Of a stretch of DNA of 64,000 bases, positions 30,319-39,442 are shown piece by piece. Numbering within the stretch: the first letter of the stretch is position 1; the number at the start of each line of letters is the position of its first letter. A program made the translations under genes and the position numbers. Location: contig JADZGE010000021.1 of assembly GCA_020854035.1 (NCBI GenBank), forward strand, positions 62,001-126,000, read 5' to 3'. Source of the stretch: Burkholderiales bacterium. Lineage in GTDB: Bacteria; Pseudomonadota; Gammaproteobacteria; Burkholderiales; SG8-41. Below the pieces are notes generated by a model that had not been told where the DNA came from, searched no databases, and worked only from the letters and a program-made list of their open reading frames with translations.

Positions 30319-32463
30319 GTGGCGGCCGCGGCCGCCGCGCATGCCTTCGCGTCTTCGCGCCGCGCCTTCGTTGCCGTATCGGTGGCGGCCGTGCCCGCGA
30401 TGGCGGCAGGCGCCGCCTTCGCCCAGCCGGCAGCGCGCCCCGCGGGTGCCGCCGCGCTGGAGGAAGTCGTCGTCACCGCGACGCGAGTGGACGAGAGCGG
30501 GTTCGAACTGCCGGTTTCCATCGACCGCGTCGATCGCAGGGCGATCCGGGAGGACCAGCCCCGGGTCAATCTGTCCGAAACGCTGAACCGCGTTCCGGGA
30601 GTCGTCGTGCAGAACCGGCAGAACTACGCGCAGGATCTGCAGGTCTCCTCGCGCGGATTCGGCGCGCGTTCGACGTTCGGCGTGCGCGGAGTACGCCTGA
30701 TCGCCGACGGCATCCCCGCGACCATGCCCGACGGGCAGGGGCAGACCGCAACCTTCAGCCTGGGCTCGGCCGATCGCATCGAAGTGCTGCGCGGGCCGTT
30801 TTCGAGCCTCTACGGCAACGCCGCCGGCGGCGTGATCCAGATTCTCACCGCCGACGGCCCGCCGCGGCCGACCGTTTCGGGCGGGCTCATCGCGGGAAGC
30901 TACGACACGTGGAAGCTCGCCACCGAGCTGGGCGGCACGAGCGGGCACGGCGGCTACCTGGCGGATCTCTCGCACTTCGAAACGGGCGGCTACCGCGACC
31001 ACAGCGCCGCCCGGCGGGATCACCTGAACGCCAAGGTGAAGTCCCGGACGGGTGCCGGTGCCGTGACGCTCGTCGTCAATTCTCTCGACCAGCCGGAAGC
31101 GGAGGATCCGCTGGGGCTGACCGCGGCGCAGGTGGTGGCCGACCGGCGGCAGGCCGGCACCAATGCCCTCGCCTTCAACACACGAAAGAGCGTCACGCAG
31201 ACGCAGCTCGGCGTGACCTGGGACCACGATCTCTCCGCGGCCGAGCGCATCGAAGCACGCGCCTACGGCGGCGATCGCCAGGTGACGCAGTACCTGGCGA
31301 TCCCGCTCCTTGTGCAGGCGGGGCCGCGGCATTCGGGGGGCGTGGTCGATCTCGACCGCGGCTACGGGGGCATCGGGCTGCGCTTTACACGCACGGGCGG
31401 GATCGCGGGCGGGCGCTACACGGCGAGCGTCGGCGTGGACCACGACCGCATGGACGAGCACCGGGTCGGCCTCGTCAACGATCTGGGCGTGGCGGGTGCG
31501 GTGAAGCGAAACGAGGACAACACCGTCGCCAGCACCGACATCTACGCGCAGGCGCAGTGGCGGATCGGCGGGCGCTGGACACTGCTCGCCGGGCTGCGCC
31601 ACAGCCGCGTCGAGTTCGAATCCACGGACTACTTCATCACGGCGGCGAACCCGAACGACAGCGGTTCCCGTGATTACTCCCGGACCAGCTCTGCGCTGGG
31701 AGTGTCGTACGAAGCGATTCCCGCACTCTCCGTCTATGCCAGCGCCGGGCGCGGATTCGAGACGCCGACCTTCGCCGAGCTCGCCTACCGGCCGGACGGC
31801 GCCACGGGGCTCAATTTCGCGCTGCAACCCGCCCTGTCGATCCACCGCGAGCTTGGCGCCAAGGCCCGGATCGGCGAGCGGATGCGGGCGAACGTCGTGC
31901 TCTTCCGCGCCGACGTGACCGACGAGATCGTGGTCGATCGCGCCGCGGGCGGCAGGACCACCTACAAGAACGCGTCGAAAACCCGGCGCGAGGGCATCGA
32001 GTTCGAGGGGGACACCCGCCTGGGCGGCGGCTTCGAGGCGGGCCTCGCCTGGACGCTTCTCGACGCGCGCTTCGAGCAGGCGTTCACGAGCGGCGCGCCG
32101 CCGGTCGCGGTGCGCGAGGGCAACCGGCTGCCGGGCGTGCCGCCGCGGGTGCTCCACGGGGGGCTGGCGTGGCGCCACGCCGCCACCGGCTTTCACGCGG
32201 GCGTCGAAGGCCGTCACAGCGGGAAGATCTACGTGAACGACGCGAACACCGCGTTCGCTCCCGCCTATACCGTCTGGAACCTGCGCGCCGGATTCGAGCA
32301 GCGCGGCCGCGACTGGCGAATATCGGAATTCGCGCGAATCGACAACGTGACCGGCACCCGCTACATCGGCTCGGTGATCGTGAGCGAAGCGAACGCGCGC
32401 TACTACGAGCCGGCCCCCACGCGGAATTTCCTCGTGGGGGTACAGGCGAGCCTGCGGTTCTAG
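30319..32463 (+). CDS. TonB-dependent outer membrane receptor
   Basis: A 714-residue outer-membrane beta-barrel importer. It has a signal peptide (SSRRAFVAVSVAAVPAMAAG, cleavage after AAFA near residue 35), a TonB box EEVVVTATR (47-55), a plug domain (VNLSETLNRVPGVVVQNR, SRGFGARSTFGVRGVRLI, DRIEVLRGPFSSLYGNAAGGVI) and a barrel ending in Phe (LRF). The C-terminal ...NFLVGVQASLRF matches the family. The ligand, perhaps an iron chelate, cannot be told. GTG 30319 is chosen because GGAAGG lies five bases upstream and the signal peptide follows. No regulator or TonB gene is adjacent. Confidence 0.9.
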   Translation: MAAAAAAHAFASSRRAFVAVSVAAVPAMAAGAAFAQPAARPAGAAALEEVVVTATRVDESGFELPVSIDRVDRRAIREDQPRVNLSETLNRVPGVVVQNRQNYAQDLQVSSRGFGARSTFGVRGVRLIADGIPATMPDGQGQTATFSLGSADRIEVLRGPFSSLYGNAAGGVIQILTADGPPRPTVSGGLIAGSYDTWKLATELGGTSGHGGYLADLSHFETGGYRDHSAARRDHLNAKVKSRTGAGAVTLVVNSLDQPEAEDPLGLTAAQVVADRRQAGTNALAFNTRKSVTQTQLGVTWDHDLSAAERIEARAYGGDRQVTQYLAIPLLVQAGPRHSGGVVDLDRGYGGIGLRFTRTGGIAGGRYTASVGVDHDRMDEHRVGLVNDLGVAGAVKRNEDNTVASTDIYAQAQWRIGGRWTLLAGLRHSRVEFESTDYFITAANPNDSGSRDYSRTSSALGVSYEAIPALSVYASAGRGFETPTFAELAYRPDGATGLNFALQPALSIHRELGAKARIGERMRANVVLFRADVTDEIVVDRAAGGRTTYKNASKTRREGIEFEGDTRLGGGFEAGLAWTLLDARFEQAFTSGAPPVAVREGNRLPGVPPRVLHGGLAWRHAATGFHAGVEGRHSGKIYVNDANTAFAPAYTVWNLRAGFEQRGRDWRISEFARIDNVTGTRYIGSVIVSEANARYYEPAPTRNFLVGVQASLRF

Positions 32464-32464
32464 C

Positions 32465-32479
32465 CCGAAGTTCCTTCGG
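32465..32479 (+). terminator. Short hairpin right after the TonB receptor gene
   Basis: CCGAAG-TTC-CTTCGG forms a 6-bp stem two bases after the stop codon. It lacks a T-run, so termination is possible but weak. The remaining 32480-32751 spacer is less GC-rich and holds no recognisable gene or clear promoter. Confidence 0.3.
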
Positions 32480-32751
32480 ATGTTGACGCGAGTTGGCGGT
32501 CAGGTTTGGCGGTTTGCATTATTGGGAGTCCGGGCGGAAAGTTTCGATATGCATCCGAGCAAGCCTGACGCGTTTGCAACGCAAGCGGGCAATGGCCGGA
32601 GCGAGTGGATGTCGAGCGATCGAGACATCGTTCGCTGCGTCCATGGCCGCAAGTTATGCCATAGTAACATCGTGCATGAGGCGGCAACGCGGGTCGCTTG
32701 CGCGCGACCAATTCCGCACGCGTTCAGCGTCAACCTTTCGGGAGCACCCTC

Positions 32752-34095
32752 ATGGGCCTTTTGATCCGCGACGCCTACGTCGTCACCATGGATGCCGAGC
32801 GCAGAGTGCATGCTGACGGCTTCGTGATCGTGGACGACGATGGCCGGATTGCGCGAGTCGGTCCGATGAACGAGTGTCGGGTAACGAGGGATCTCGACGT
32901 GTTCGATGGCGCCGGCATGATTGCACTGCCGGGACTCATCAACGCTGATCAGCAGCATTGGCAACATCTTGTCATGGCCCTGGGCCCGGGCGGGGATGCG
33001 CGATTCCTGGATGCCTGCGAGTGCAGCCTGACGGCAGCGGATCTGCAGATCGCGGCTTCGCTCGCCGCCGCGGAAATGCTGGCGACAGGCACGACATGTG
33101 TTCTCAATCGACTTCCACACGGCTCTGCGAGAGAGGGCGTCACCAGTACAATTGAAACGATTGCAGCGTCGGGAATCCGGCAGATCGCAGCCATCGCCTT
33201 CAGCGACATCTCCGAAGAAGACCTGCAGGAAACGATTCGGCACTGGCAAGGCGCGCATGAAGGTCGCGTGCGGGTAGCGCTTCGCCTGACTGCCGATCAG
33301 CAGTCGATCGTATCTGGTGTGGCACGCGAAGGCGCAATCGAGCGCGGCTACGGGATTGCATGCGAACATGACATCAAGGTGGTTTCAGACATCTCTCGCC
33401 CCGCGTCACACCGGGTGGTGGGTGTCGATGAAGCGCGTCGCCGAACGGGCCGTACGACGATCCTGCACCTGATGGAATTGGGTGTGCTCGACTCGCGCTG
33501 GATACTGCGCAACGCAAGCGGGCTCTCCGACGCCGATGCCACGCTTATGGCGAACGCCGGTTGCAGCGCGGTGCATGCGCCGGTTGCCGAAGCGCTGGAG
33601 GGCATGGCCAGTGGTGCATGGACACGACTTATCCAGGCCGGCGTCAATTGTGCCCTCGGCTCAGGCGGACCGGGTGACACTTGTTGTGTGGACATGCTCG
33701 AGCAGATGAAGGCTGCGATGCTCATTCAAAACACCGTCCTTCTCGACCCCACGGCGTTATCGCCGGAAGCGGTGCTGGAAATGGCAACCATCAATGCGGC
33801 GCGTGCCCTGGGGCTCGACGCCGATATCGGCTCTCTGGAACCGGGCAAACGAGCCGACATAGCGGTCTTCGATATGCGCGCACCGCATTTCCAGGTGATC
33901 AACAAGCCGATATCGAATTTCGTCTGCTGCGCCCGCGGCGCGGACGCTCGAATTGTTCTTGTCGACGGCCGGATCGTGTGGAGGGACGGCGCGTTGCTCC
34001 ACCCATGGAACGATGACTCGCTCGTGCAGGAGGCGAGGCACAGGGCGGGGGCGCTCATCGAGCGCGCTCGCACGCGGCCTGAAGGCACGTCATGA
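32752..34095 (+). CDS. Amidohydrolase-fold protein lacking all metal ligands (putative pseudoenzyme)
   Basis: A 447-residue protein with the composite TIM-barrel layout of cytosine-deaminase/chlorohydrolase (TrzN/AtzA-like) proteins: N-terminal MGLLIRDAYVVTMDAERRV, FDGAGMIALPGLIN, and the C-terminal ALGLDADIGSLEPGKRADIAVFDM. Each metal or catalytic position conserved in the neighbouring paralogue is replaced: the HxH pair by D66 and Q68 (GLINADQQ), the strand-5 His by D213, the strand-6 His by N254 and the strand-8 Asp by G305 (ALGSGG). The frame is intact and GGAG precedes ATG 32752. It overlaps the active-looking paralogue by 4 bp (ATGA). A structural or regulatory partner role is likely; substrate unknown. 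Confidence 0.85.
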   Translation: MGLLIRDAYVVTMDAERRVHADGFVIVDDDGRIARVGPMNECRVTRDLDVFDGAGMIALPGLINADQQHWQHLVMALGPGGDARFLDACECSLTAADLQIAASLAAAEMLATGTTCVLNRLPHGSAREGVTSTIETIAASGIRQIAAIAFSDISEEDLQETIRHWQGAHEGRVRVALRLTADQQSIVSGVAREGAIERGYGIACEHDIKVVSDISRPASHRVVGVDEARRRTGRTTILHLMELGVLDSRWILRNASGLSDADATLMANAGCSAVHAPVAEALEGMASGAWTRLIQAGVNCALGSGGPGDTCCVDMLEQMKAAMLIQNTVLLDPTALSPEAVLEMATINAARALGLDADIGSLEPGKRADIAVFDMRAPHFQVINKPISNFVCCARGADARIVLVDGRIVWRDGALLHPWNDDSLVQEARHRAGALIERARTRPEGTS

Positions 34096-35513
34096 AAACG
34101 CTCGTCCGCAATGCATGCGTCATCTGTGTGAACAGTGCCGGAGACGTGTTCGAGGATGGGTTCATTGTCCTGAACGGACCGCGGATCGCGGACGTCGGGC
34201 CGGCAAGCAATGAACCGGCCGGGCCGTTCGACCGCATCATCGATGCCCGGGGGGGATTTGCCGTTCCGGGGCTAATCAACATGCACCAGCATCTGCACAG
34301 CAATCTACTCAAGGGTCTGGCAGATGGCATGCTGCTCGAACCCTGGGTTTTCGGATTGACCACCCCCAGTCGCAAGGTCATGACACGGGAACACATGGTC
34401 GTTTCGACGCGTCTCGCCGGTTTGGAAATGCTGCGTACCGGCACGACTTGTGTGCTCAACCACCAGGCGCTCTTCGAATATCCCGATTACGAACGAGATG
34501 TGGTCGATGCCCTGGCCAGCTCGGGGATGCGCCATGTCCTGGCTGTCCCCTTTCAATGCCGGACACCCAGGCGGCCGGATTATCCCCTGGGCGCGGAGGA
34601 AGCCGCGGAGCGAACGGCGCGGCTCGTCGACCGGTTGAACGGCGCCCATCATGGAACGACGACTCTCGCCCTGGTGGTCGAATGCAATGCTCACCATACC
34701 GAGCTTGGCAAGAGTTCGGACGAACTTGTGCGCACCGGTCACGCACTGGCCTGCGCAAGAGACATGCGTATTGCAGTGCACGTGTCGGGAGGCACGCTGT
34801 CGCTCAAGATGGGGTTCACCAAGTACCGTCGCCAGACCGGGCGCAGCGACGTCGAATATCTCGAAAGTCTGGGCGTGCTCGATCACCGCTGGATCCTCAA
34901 GCACGGTATTCATTTCAGCGACCATGATATCGAACTCGTCGCATCGCGCGGAGCTCACGTGGTTTATACGCCGACTTCCGAATCGATGCGGGGGGGCGGA
35001 CTTGGTCCCATCGTAACGCTGCGACGTTCCGGCATTAATTGCGCCCTCGGTACCGACGGCCCGGCAGTAGACTACAGCGTGGACATGGTCGAACAGATGA
35101 AAGCCTGCTGCTATCTGCAAGCCGTGCGCTATCGCGACGCACACGCAATCCCGCCGCGCGTGGCTCTGGAAATGGCAACGATCGGTGCAGCGCGCGCATT
35201 AGGTCTTGAGCGCGAAATCGGATCGATCGAAACCGGGAAGTTGGCCGACATCGTCGTGTTCGAGCGATCCCGGCCGCACTTGCGCATCCCGAGCGATCCG
35301 ATCACGGCTCTCGTGAGAGCCGCGCGCGGCGCCGATGCACACTACGTCTTCATCGACGGCCGGCTCCTCCTGGAAGAAGGGTGCTTCGTCGCAGCCGCGG
35401 ACTGCCGGACCGTGATCGATGCAGCGAAGCGGAGCGCTCAGGACATCATCCATGCCGCGGGACTGGAGCGCCTCACGGGATTACGCTGGCCCGTGCGTCC
35501 CACGCTCAAGTGA
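34092..35513 (+). CDS. Amidohydrolase family protein (cytosine deaminase / chlorohydrolase-like), metal site intact
   Basis: A 473-residue metal-dependent hydrolase. The full mononuclear site is visible: H65 and H67 (GLINMHQHLH), H230 (IAVHVSGG), H271 (ILKHGIHFSD) and D322 (ALGTDGPAVD). The C-terminal LGLEREIGSIETGKLADIVVFE closes the small beta domain. Relatives remove amino, chloro or similar groups from purine, pyrimidine or s-triazine rings; this substrate is unknown. Its ATG overlaps the stop of the degenerate paralogue, so both are probably made together and in equal amounts. It converges on a Bug-family binding protein gene 14 bp away. Confidence 0.88.
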   Translation: MKTLVRNACVICVNSAGDVFEDGFIVLNGPRIADVGPASNEPAGPFDRIIDARGGFAVPGLINMHQHLHSNLLKGLADGMLLEPWVFGLTTPSRKVMTREHMVVSTRLAGLEMLRTGTTCVLNHQALFEYPDYERDVVDALASSGMRHVLAVPFQCRTPRRPDYPLGAEEAAERTARLVDRLNGAHHGTTTLALVVECNAHHTELGKSSDELVRTGHALACARDMRIAVHVSGGTLSLKMGFTKYRRQTGRSDVEYLESLGVLDHRWILKHGIHFSDHDIELVASRGAHVVYTPTSESMRGGGLGPIVTLRRSGINCALGTDGPAVDYSVDMVEQMKACCYLQAVRYRDAHAIPPRVALEMATIGAARALGLEREIGSIETGKLADIVVFERSRPHLRIPSDPITALVRAARGADAHYVFIDGRLLLEEGCFVAAADCRTVIDAAKRSAQDIIHAAGLERLTGLRWPVRPTLK

Positions 35514-35527
35514 CCACGGCACGCCTG

Positions 35528-36511
35528 TCAGTCTGCGTGAATGCCTGCACGCCGGATCACATCACCCCACTTTGCGACTTCCAGGCGAATATAATCGCCG
35601 AACTGCCGCGGAGTCGACGGTGTCAGCTCCGCGCCTCGCGCGAGCCATGTCTCGCGCGCTTCGCGTGAGCGAAGCATGGCGGTAACCTCCTTGTTTATCC
35701 TGTCGATCAGCTCATGCGGCGTACCTGCCGGCGCAAACAAGCCCATCCACACCAACGATTCGACTCCTCGATAACCGGATTCGGCTGCGGTGGGGATTTC
35801 CTGCGCACCTGGAAACCGCTTCGGCGCAAGAAGCGCAAGCGCATTGAGCTTCCCTGCGCGTACTTGCGGCAACGCTGTCGCAAGCGAGAGGAAAGAGAAA
35901 TTCGTCTCGCCTGACAGTACCGCAATCAGCGCCGGACTCGCACCTTTGTAGGGGACGTGCCGTAACTGCAGCCCGGTGCGGCTGGCGAAGAGCGCGCCAG
36001 CCAGATGGCTCACGGTACCCGCACCCGCCGAGCTGAACGTGACATCTTCATGACGCACCTGCCACTGTGCAGCAAGCGTCGTCAGCGTTCCGGACGCGCT
36101 GGATGGATTGCCCACGAGTACCACCGGGGCACTCGAGAGCTGCGTAATCGGAGCGAAATCCCTGACCGGGTCATATGGCAGGTGACGGTAGACAAAAGTG
36201 GCTGCGGCAATGCTGCCGACATGGCCGATGGTCAGCGTATAACCGTCAGGAGTAGCCCGGGCGCCGATCGCAGCGGCAATCGTTCCACCCGTCCCACCGC
36301 GATTGTCGACGACGAAGCGCTGTCCCCAGCGCTCGCCGAGTCGCTGTGCAACGAGCCGCGCCATCAAGTCCGAGTCCGCGCCCGGCGACCCCGCAATCAT
36401 GCGGACGGGCCTCTCCGGATAAGGCCGCTGCTCGGCAGCATGCGCAGGCACCGGTACACAAAGCACGTGCCCGACAAGCAATACGAGTCTGGCGAATCTC
36501 GACCAATGCAT
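35528..36511 (-). CDS. Bug/TctC family periplasmic solute-binding protein
   Basis: A 327-residue extracytoplasmic receptor with a signal peptide (RFARLVLLVGHVLCVPVPAHA, cleaved near residue 25) and Bug-family landmarks YPERPVRMI, VVDNRGGTGGTIAA, ATPDGYTL, and VPYKGASPALIAVLSGE. Such proteins bind carboxylates or amino acids for tripartite (TctAB) carriers. No tctAB genes adjoin it; the nearest are at 46.2-48.2 kb. It is next to the amidohydrolase pair in the same lower-GC patch and may bring in their substrate or its precursor. AGGAG precedes ATG 36511. Confidence 0.9.
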   Translation of the reverse strand: MHWSRFARLVLLVGHVLCVPVPAHAAEQRPYPERPVRMIAGSPGADSDLMARLVAQRLGERWGQRFVVDNRGGTGGTIAAAIGARATPDGYTLTIGHVGSIAAATFVYRHLPYDPVRDFAPITQLSSAPVVLVGNPSSASGTLTTLAAQWQVRHEDVTFSSAGAGTVSHLAGALFASRTGLQLRHVPYKGASPALIAVLSGETNFSFLSLATALPQVRAGKLNALALLAPKRFPGAQEIPTAAESGYRGVESLVWMGLFAPAGTPHELIDRINKEVTAMLRSREARETWLARGAELTPSTPRQFGDYIRLEVAKWGDVIRRAGIHAD

Positions 36512-36550
36512 GCGGATTCTCCTCCAAACTCCGTTCGACCCGCGCGATGC

Positions 36551-36556
36551 AATATA
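36551..36556 (-). promoter_or_regulatory. Extended -10 box for the Bug-family gene
   Basis: TGCTATATT on the minus strand gives an extended -10 (TG-n-TATATT), with a start expected near 36544 and a leader of about 33 nt. No -35 is obvious, which fits an extended -10 promoter. The 36557-36772 stretch shows no other feature. Confidence 0.4.
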
Positions 36557-36772
36557 GCATGTTCAGCGACCACCGACCCTTGGGTGTTTGGTGAAAACGC
36601 TCAGCCTTCAGCTTGGCTACTGATCTGTCATCGAATAGAGAGGTGGCCTTGTTTTCTCAGACACGGAATCCGGGCTGGATAAGTGGCTGAACCACTCAAC
36701 TGAAACGGCATTGTTCGCGATGCGGCCCGATGAAGGAAGAGGGAAGTCGCAAGCCGTCAGCCGACGCCTCGT

Positions 36773-37215
36773 TCAGGCCGCGCGCGGCTCGCGCCGGATC
36801 GCGGCATTGACGGCCGGCATCACCTTCTCCGCCATCAGTTCCATCGAACGCCGGGCGAGCGCGGGATCGGCCCAGTCGTGGCCGGCGTAGAGCAGTGTGC
36901 CGAAGTCGCCCACCGTCTCCCGGAAGGCAAGGACCTGGTCGACGACATTCGCCACGCTGCCGCGAATCACGAGCCGATCGAGCAGGTACTCCACCGTGAC
37001 GGCTTCGTCGGACATGTTGACGTCGTGCTTGTAGATATCCGCCTGCCCGTGGCTGCGGCGCTTGGTCAGAAGATTCCAGTAATAGAACCCGTACGGACCG
37101 CCGGGATCACCGGCGTAGCCGGCAGATTCACCGTGCCGCTGCCGAGCCGGATGCTTTTCGTATCGTGATTCCGCAACGTGAACCGGTCGATCGTCGCCTT
37201 CGCCCAAAAAGTTCA
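36773..37215 (-). pseudogene. Luciferase-like (LLM class) flavin monooxygenase, decayed
   Basis: The C-terminal part is clear in one frame: DIYKHDVNMSDEAVTVEYLL, IRGSVANVVDQVLAFRETVG and GTLLYAGHDWADPALARRSM, as at the end of LLM-class monooxygenases of about 370-400 residues. Upstream, in a different frame, an N-terminal-type stretch is readable (RFTLRNHDTKSIRLGSGT). The two pieces meet near 37095-37110, so a central section of very roughly 150 residues is deleted, with a frame change. No intact start remains. It ends about 75 bp before the divergent E1-alpha gene. Confidence 0.75.
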
Positions 37216-37295
37216 GGTTGTGCGGTAATCTCTGTCATCGGCGTCCACTTTGCCTCCCTCGGCGACCCTGGTGTCGTGGCGCCGAGAGCTCTCCA

Positions 37296-38366
37296 ATGAC
37301 CATAGTCGCGAAGTTCGAGATCCACTACTCCCAGTTCCTGGACCCGTCCGGCAGGGCAACGAGGCCGCTGCCGGAATTCGCCCGGGATCCCGCGGCGCTC
37401 GCCGCACTTTATCGCTGGATGGTGCTCATGCGCACCTATGACGCGAAGGCGATCGCGCTACAGAGAACCGGCCAGCTCGGCACCTACGCGTCGCTCCTCG
37501 GCAAGGAGGCCGTGGACGCCGGCATCGGCGGCGCCATGGCGCGGGAGGACGTATTCCTGATGACCTACCGCGAGAACGGGGCGCAGTTGATGCGCGGCGT
37601 GACGCTCGAGGAGCTCTTCCTCTACTGGGGCGGCGACGAACGGGGCTCCGATTTCGCGGGGCCGCGCGGGGACTTTCCGGTCTGCATCACGATCGCCGCC
37701 CATGCCGCGCACGCCGTCGGCGTGGCGTACGCGATCAAGCTCAGGCGCGAGCCGCGCGCCGCGGTCTGCGCGCTGGGCGACGGCGCCACTTCCAAGGGTG
37801 ATTTCTACGAGGCGTTGAACGCGGCCGGAACCTGGCGCCTGCCGCTGGTGTTCGTCGTTACCAACAACCAGTGGGCCATCTCGGTGCCGCGCCGGCTGCA
37901 GAGCGCCGCGGCGACGCTCGCGCAAAAAGGGATTGCCGGCGGCATCGGGAGCGAGCAGGTCGACGGCAATGACGTCGTCGCGGTGCGCGAAGCCATGGAC
38001 CGGGCGCTCGCGAAGGCGCGCGCCGGCGGCGGCGCATCGCTGATCGAGGCGCTCACCTACCGGCTCGGCGATCACACGACCGCGGACGACGCCAGTCGCT
38101 ACCGCGTCCCGGACGAAGTAGCCGAGGCCTGGAAGCTCGAACCGCTGCACCGGCTGCGCGCATGGCTCGTGTCCTGCGGCGCATGGGACCGGGAACGGGA
38201 GGACGCGCTTCTCAAGGAATGCAACGACCGCGTGCAGGCGGCGGCACAGGCCTACCTCGACATGCCCCCGATCGGCCCCGAGGCGATGTTCGACCGGCTC
38301 TACGCGAAGCTTCCCGCCGCGATCCGGAAGCAGCGGGACGCCCTGCTCGCCAGGGGCAACCGATGA
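37296..38366 (+). CDS. pdhA: 2-oxoacid (pyruvate or branched-chain) dehydrogenase E1 alpha subunit
   Basis: The 356-residue thiamine-diphosphate subunit has the diphosphate/Mg motif GDGATSKGDFYEALNAA starting at 161 and closing with TNNQWAIS (189-196). It also has YRENGAQLMRGV and the phosphorylation-loop-like YRLGDHTTADDASRYR. It pairs with the E1 beta 64 bp downstream. Whether the substrate is pyruvate or a branched-chain oxoacid cannot be fixed by eye. ATG 37296 is used; upstream in-frame codons are Cys/Arg-rich and unlikely. The decayed LLM gene lies upstream on the other strand. Confidence 0.9.
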   Translation: MTIVAKFEIHYSQFLDPSGRATRPLPEFARDPAALAALYRWMVLMRTYDAKAIALQRTGQLGTYASLLGKEAVDAGIGGAMAREDVFLMTYRENGAQLMRGVTLEELFLYWGGDERGSDFAGPRGDFPVCITIAAHAAHAVGVAYAIKLRREPRAAVCALGDGATSKGDFYEALNAAGTWRLPLVFVVTNNQWAISVPRRLQSAAATLAQKGIAGGIGSEQVDGNDVVAVREAMDRALAKARAGGGASLIEALTYRLGDHTTADDASRYRVPDEVAEAWKLEPLHRLRAWLVSCGAWDREREDALLKECNDRVQAAAQAYLDMPPIGPEAMFDRLYAKLPAAIRKQRDALLARGNR

Positions 38367-38430
38367 CCCCGGCGAACGAGCCTCGCGCGCACGAACCGTG
38401 CCTCCCGCGTTCCGCCACGGCGGCGTAGCC

Positions 38431-39411
38431 ATGGCGCAGGCGACCCTCGTCGAAGCGATCAACCTCGCGCTCAAGAACGAGATGGAGCGCGACCCGGCCG
38501 TCGTCGTGCTCGGTCAGGACGTGGGCATAGACGGCGGCGTGTTCCGGGCCACGCTCGGGCTGGCGGAGCGCTTCGGCCCCGAACGCGTCATCGATACCCC
38601 GCTCGCCGAGGCGTTGATCGCCGGCATGAGCATAGGCCTCGCCGTCGAGGGACTGAGACCAGTCGCGGAGATCCAGTTCTCCGGTTTCGCCTACACCACG
38701 ATAGACCAGATCCTCAACCACGCCGGCCGCATGCGGCATCGCACCCGCGGGCGGCTCACCTGCCCCATGGTGCTGCGCACGCCCTGCGGCGCGGGGATCC
38801 ATGCGCCCGAGCATCACTCCGAGAGCCCCGAGGCGATGTTCGCGCACATACCCGGGATCCGGGTGGTGTATCCCTCCTCCCCGCGTCGCGCGTACGGGCT
38901 CACCCTCGCGGCGATCCGCGATCCCGACCCGGTGGTGGTGCTGGAGCCCACGCGCCTCTACCGCCTGTTCCGCGAGGAGGTCACCGACGACGGTCAGGCG
39001 GCCGTGCTCGACCAGTGTCATGTCGCGCGCGAGGGGAGCGACGTCACGCTGATCGCATGGGGCGCGCTGGTGCACGAGGCGCTCTCGGCCGCCGCCGACC
39101 TCGCGGAACTGGGGGTGGCGGCGGAGGTGATCGATGTCGCGACGCTGAAACCGCTCGATGCAGACACGATACTCGCCTCCGTCGCCCGGACCGGGCGCTG
39201 CGTCGTCGCGACCGAGGCCCCCCGCACGTGCAGCTACGCCGCGGAGATCGCCGCGATCCTCGCCGAGGAGGGCCTGCTCACGCTGCTCGCCCCGGTGGCA
39301 CGCGTCACCGCCTGCGACATCGTCGTGCCGCTGCCGCGCCTGGAGCACCGCTACCTGCCGGGCAAGGCGGAGATCGTGGCCGCAGCCCGGAAATGCCTGG
39401 AGTTCGCGTGA
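38431..39411 (+). CDS. pdhB: 2-oxoacid dehydrogenase E1 beta subunit
   Basis: The 326-residue transketolase-like beta chain starts MAQATLVEAINLALKNEM and contains VVLGQDVGIDGGVFRAT (thiamine-contacting Glu replaced by Gln in the usual LGEDVG), EIQFSGFAYTTIDQI, GAGIHAPEHHSESPEA with the catalytic His region, and the C-terminal APRTCSYAAEIAAI domain. It forms the active site together with the alpha subunit. ATG 38431 is preferred over an upstream in-frame GTG at 38398 because homologues begin MAQ-x-TLVEA. It is followed by the E2 gene after 31 bp. Confidence 0.92.
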   Translation: MAQATLVEAINLALKNEMERDPAVVVLGQDVGIDGGVFRATLGLAERFGPERVIDTPLAEALIAGMSIGLAVEGLRPVAEIQFSGFAYTTIDQILNHAGRMRHRTRGRLTCPMVLRTPCGAGIHAPEHHSESPEAMFAHIPGIRVVYPSSPRRAYGLTLAAIRDPDPVVVLEPTRLYRLFREEVTDDGQAAVLDQCHVAREGSDVTLIAWGALVHEALSAAADLAELGVAAEVIDVATLKPLDADTILASVARTGRCVVATEAPRTCSYAAEIAAILAEEGLLTLLAPVARVTACDIVVPLPRLEHRYLPGKAEIVAAARKCLEFA

Positions 39412-39442
39412 CGGATCGATCCGGCGCCGGGAAAGGACGGGA

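Noticed and set aside
32752..34095. Calling the first amidohydrolase a pseudogene
   Set aside because: There is no frameshift or internal stop, the ribosome site is good and the stop is coupled to the next gene, so an expressed non-catalytic protein is more likely than decay.
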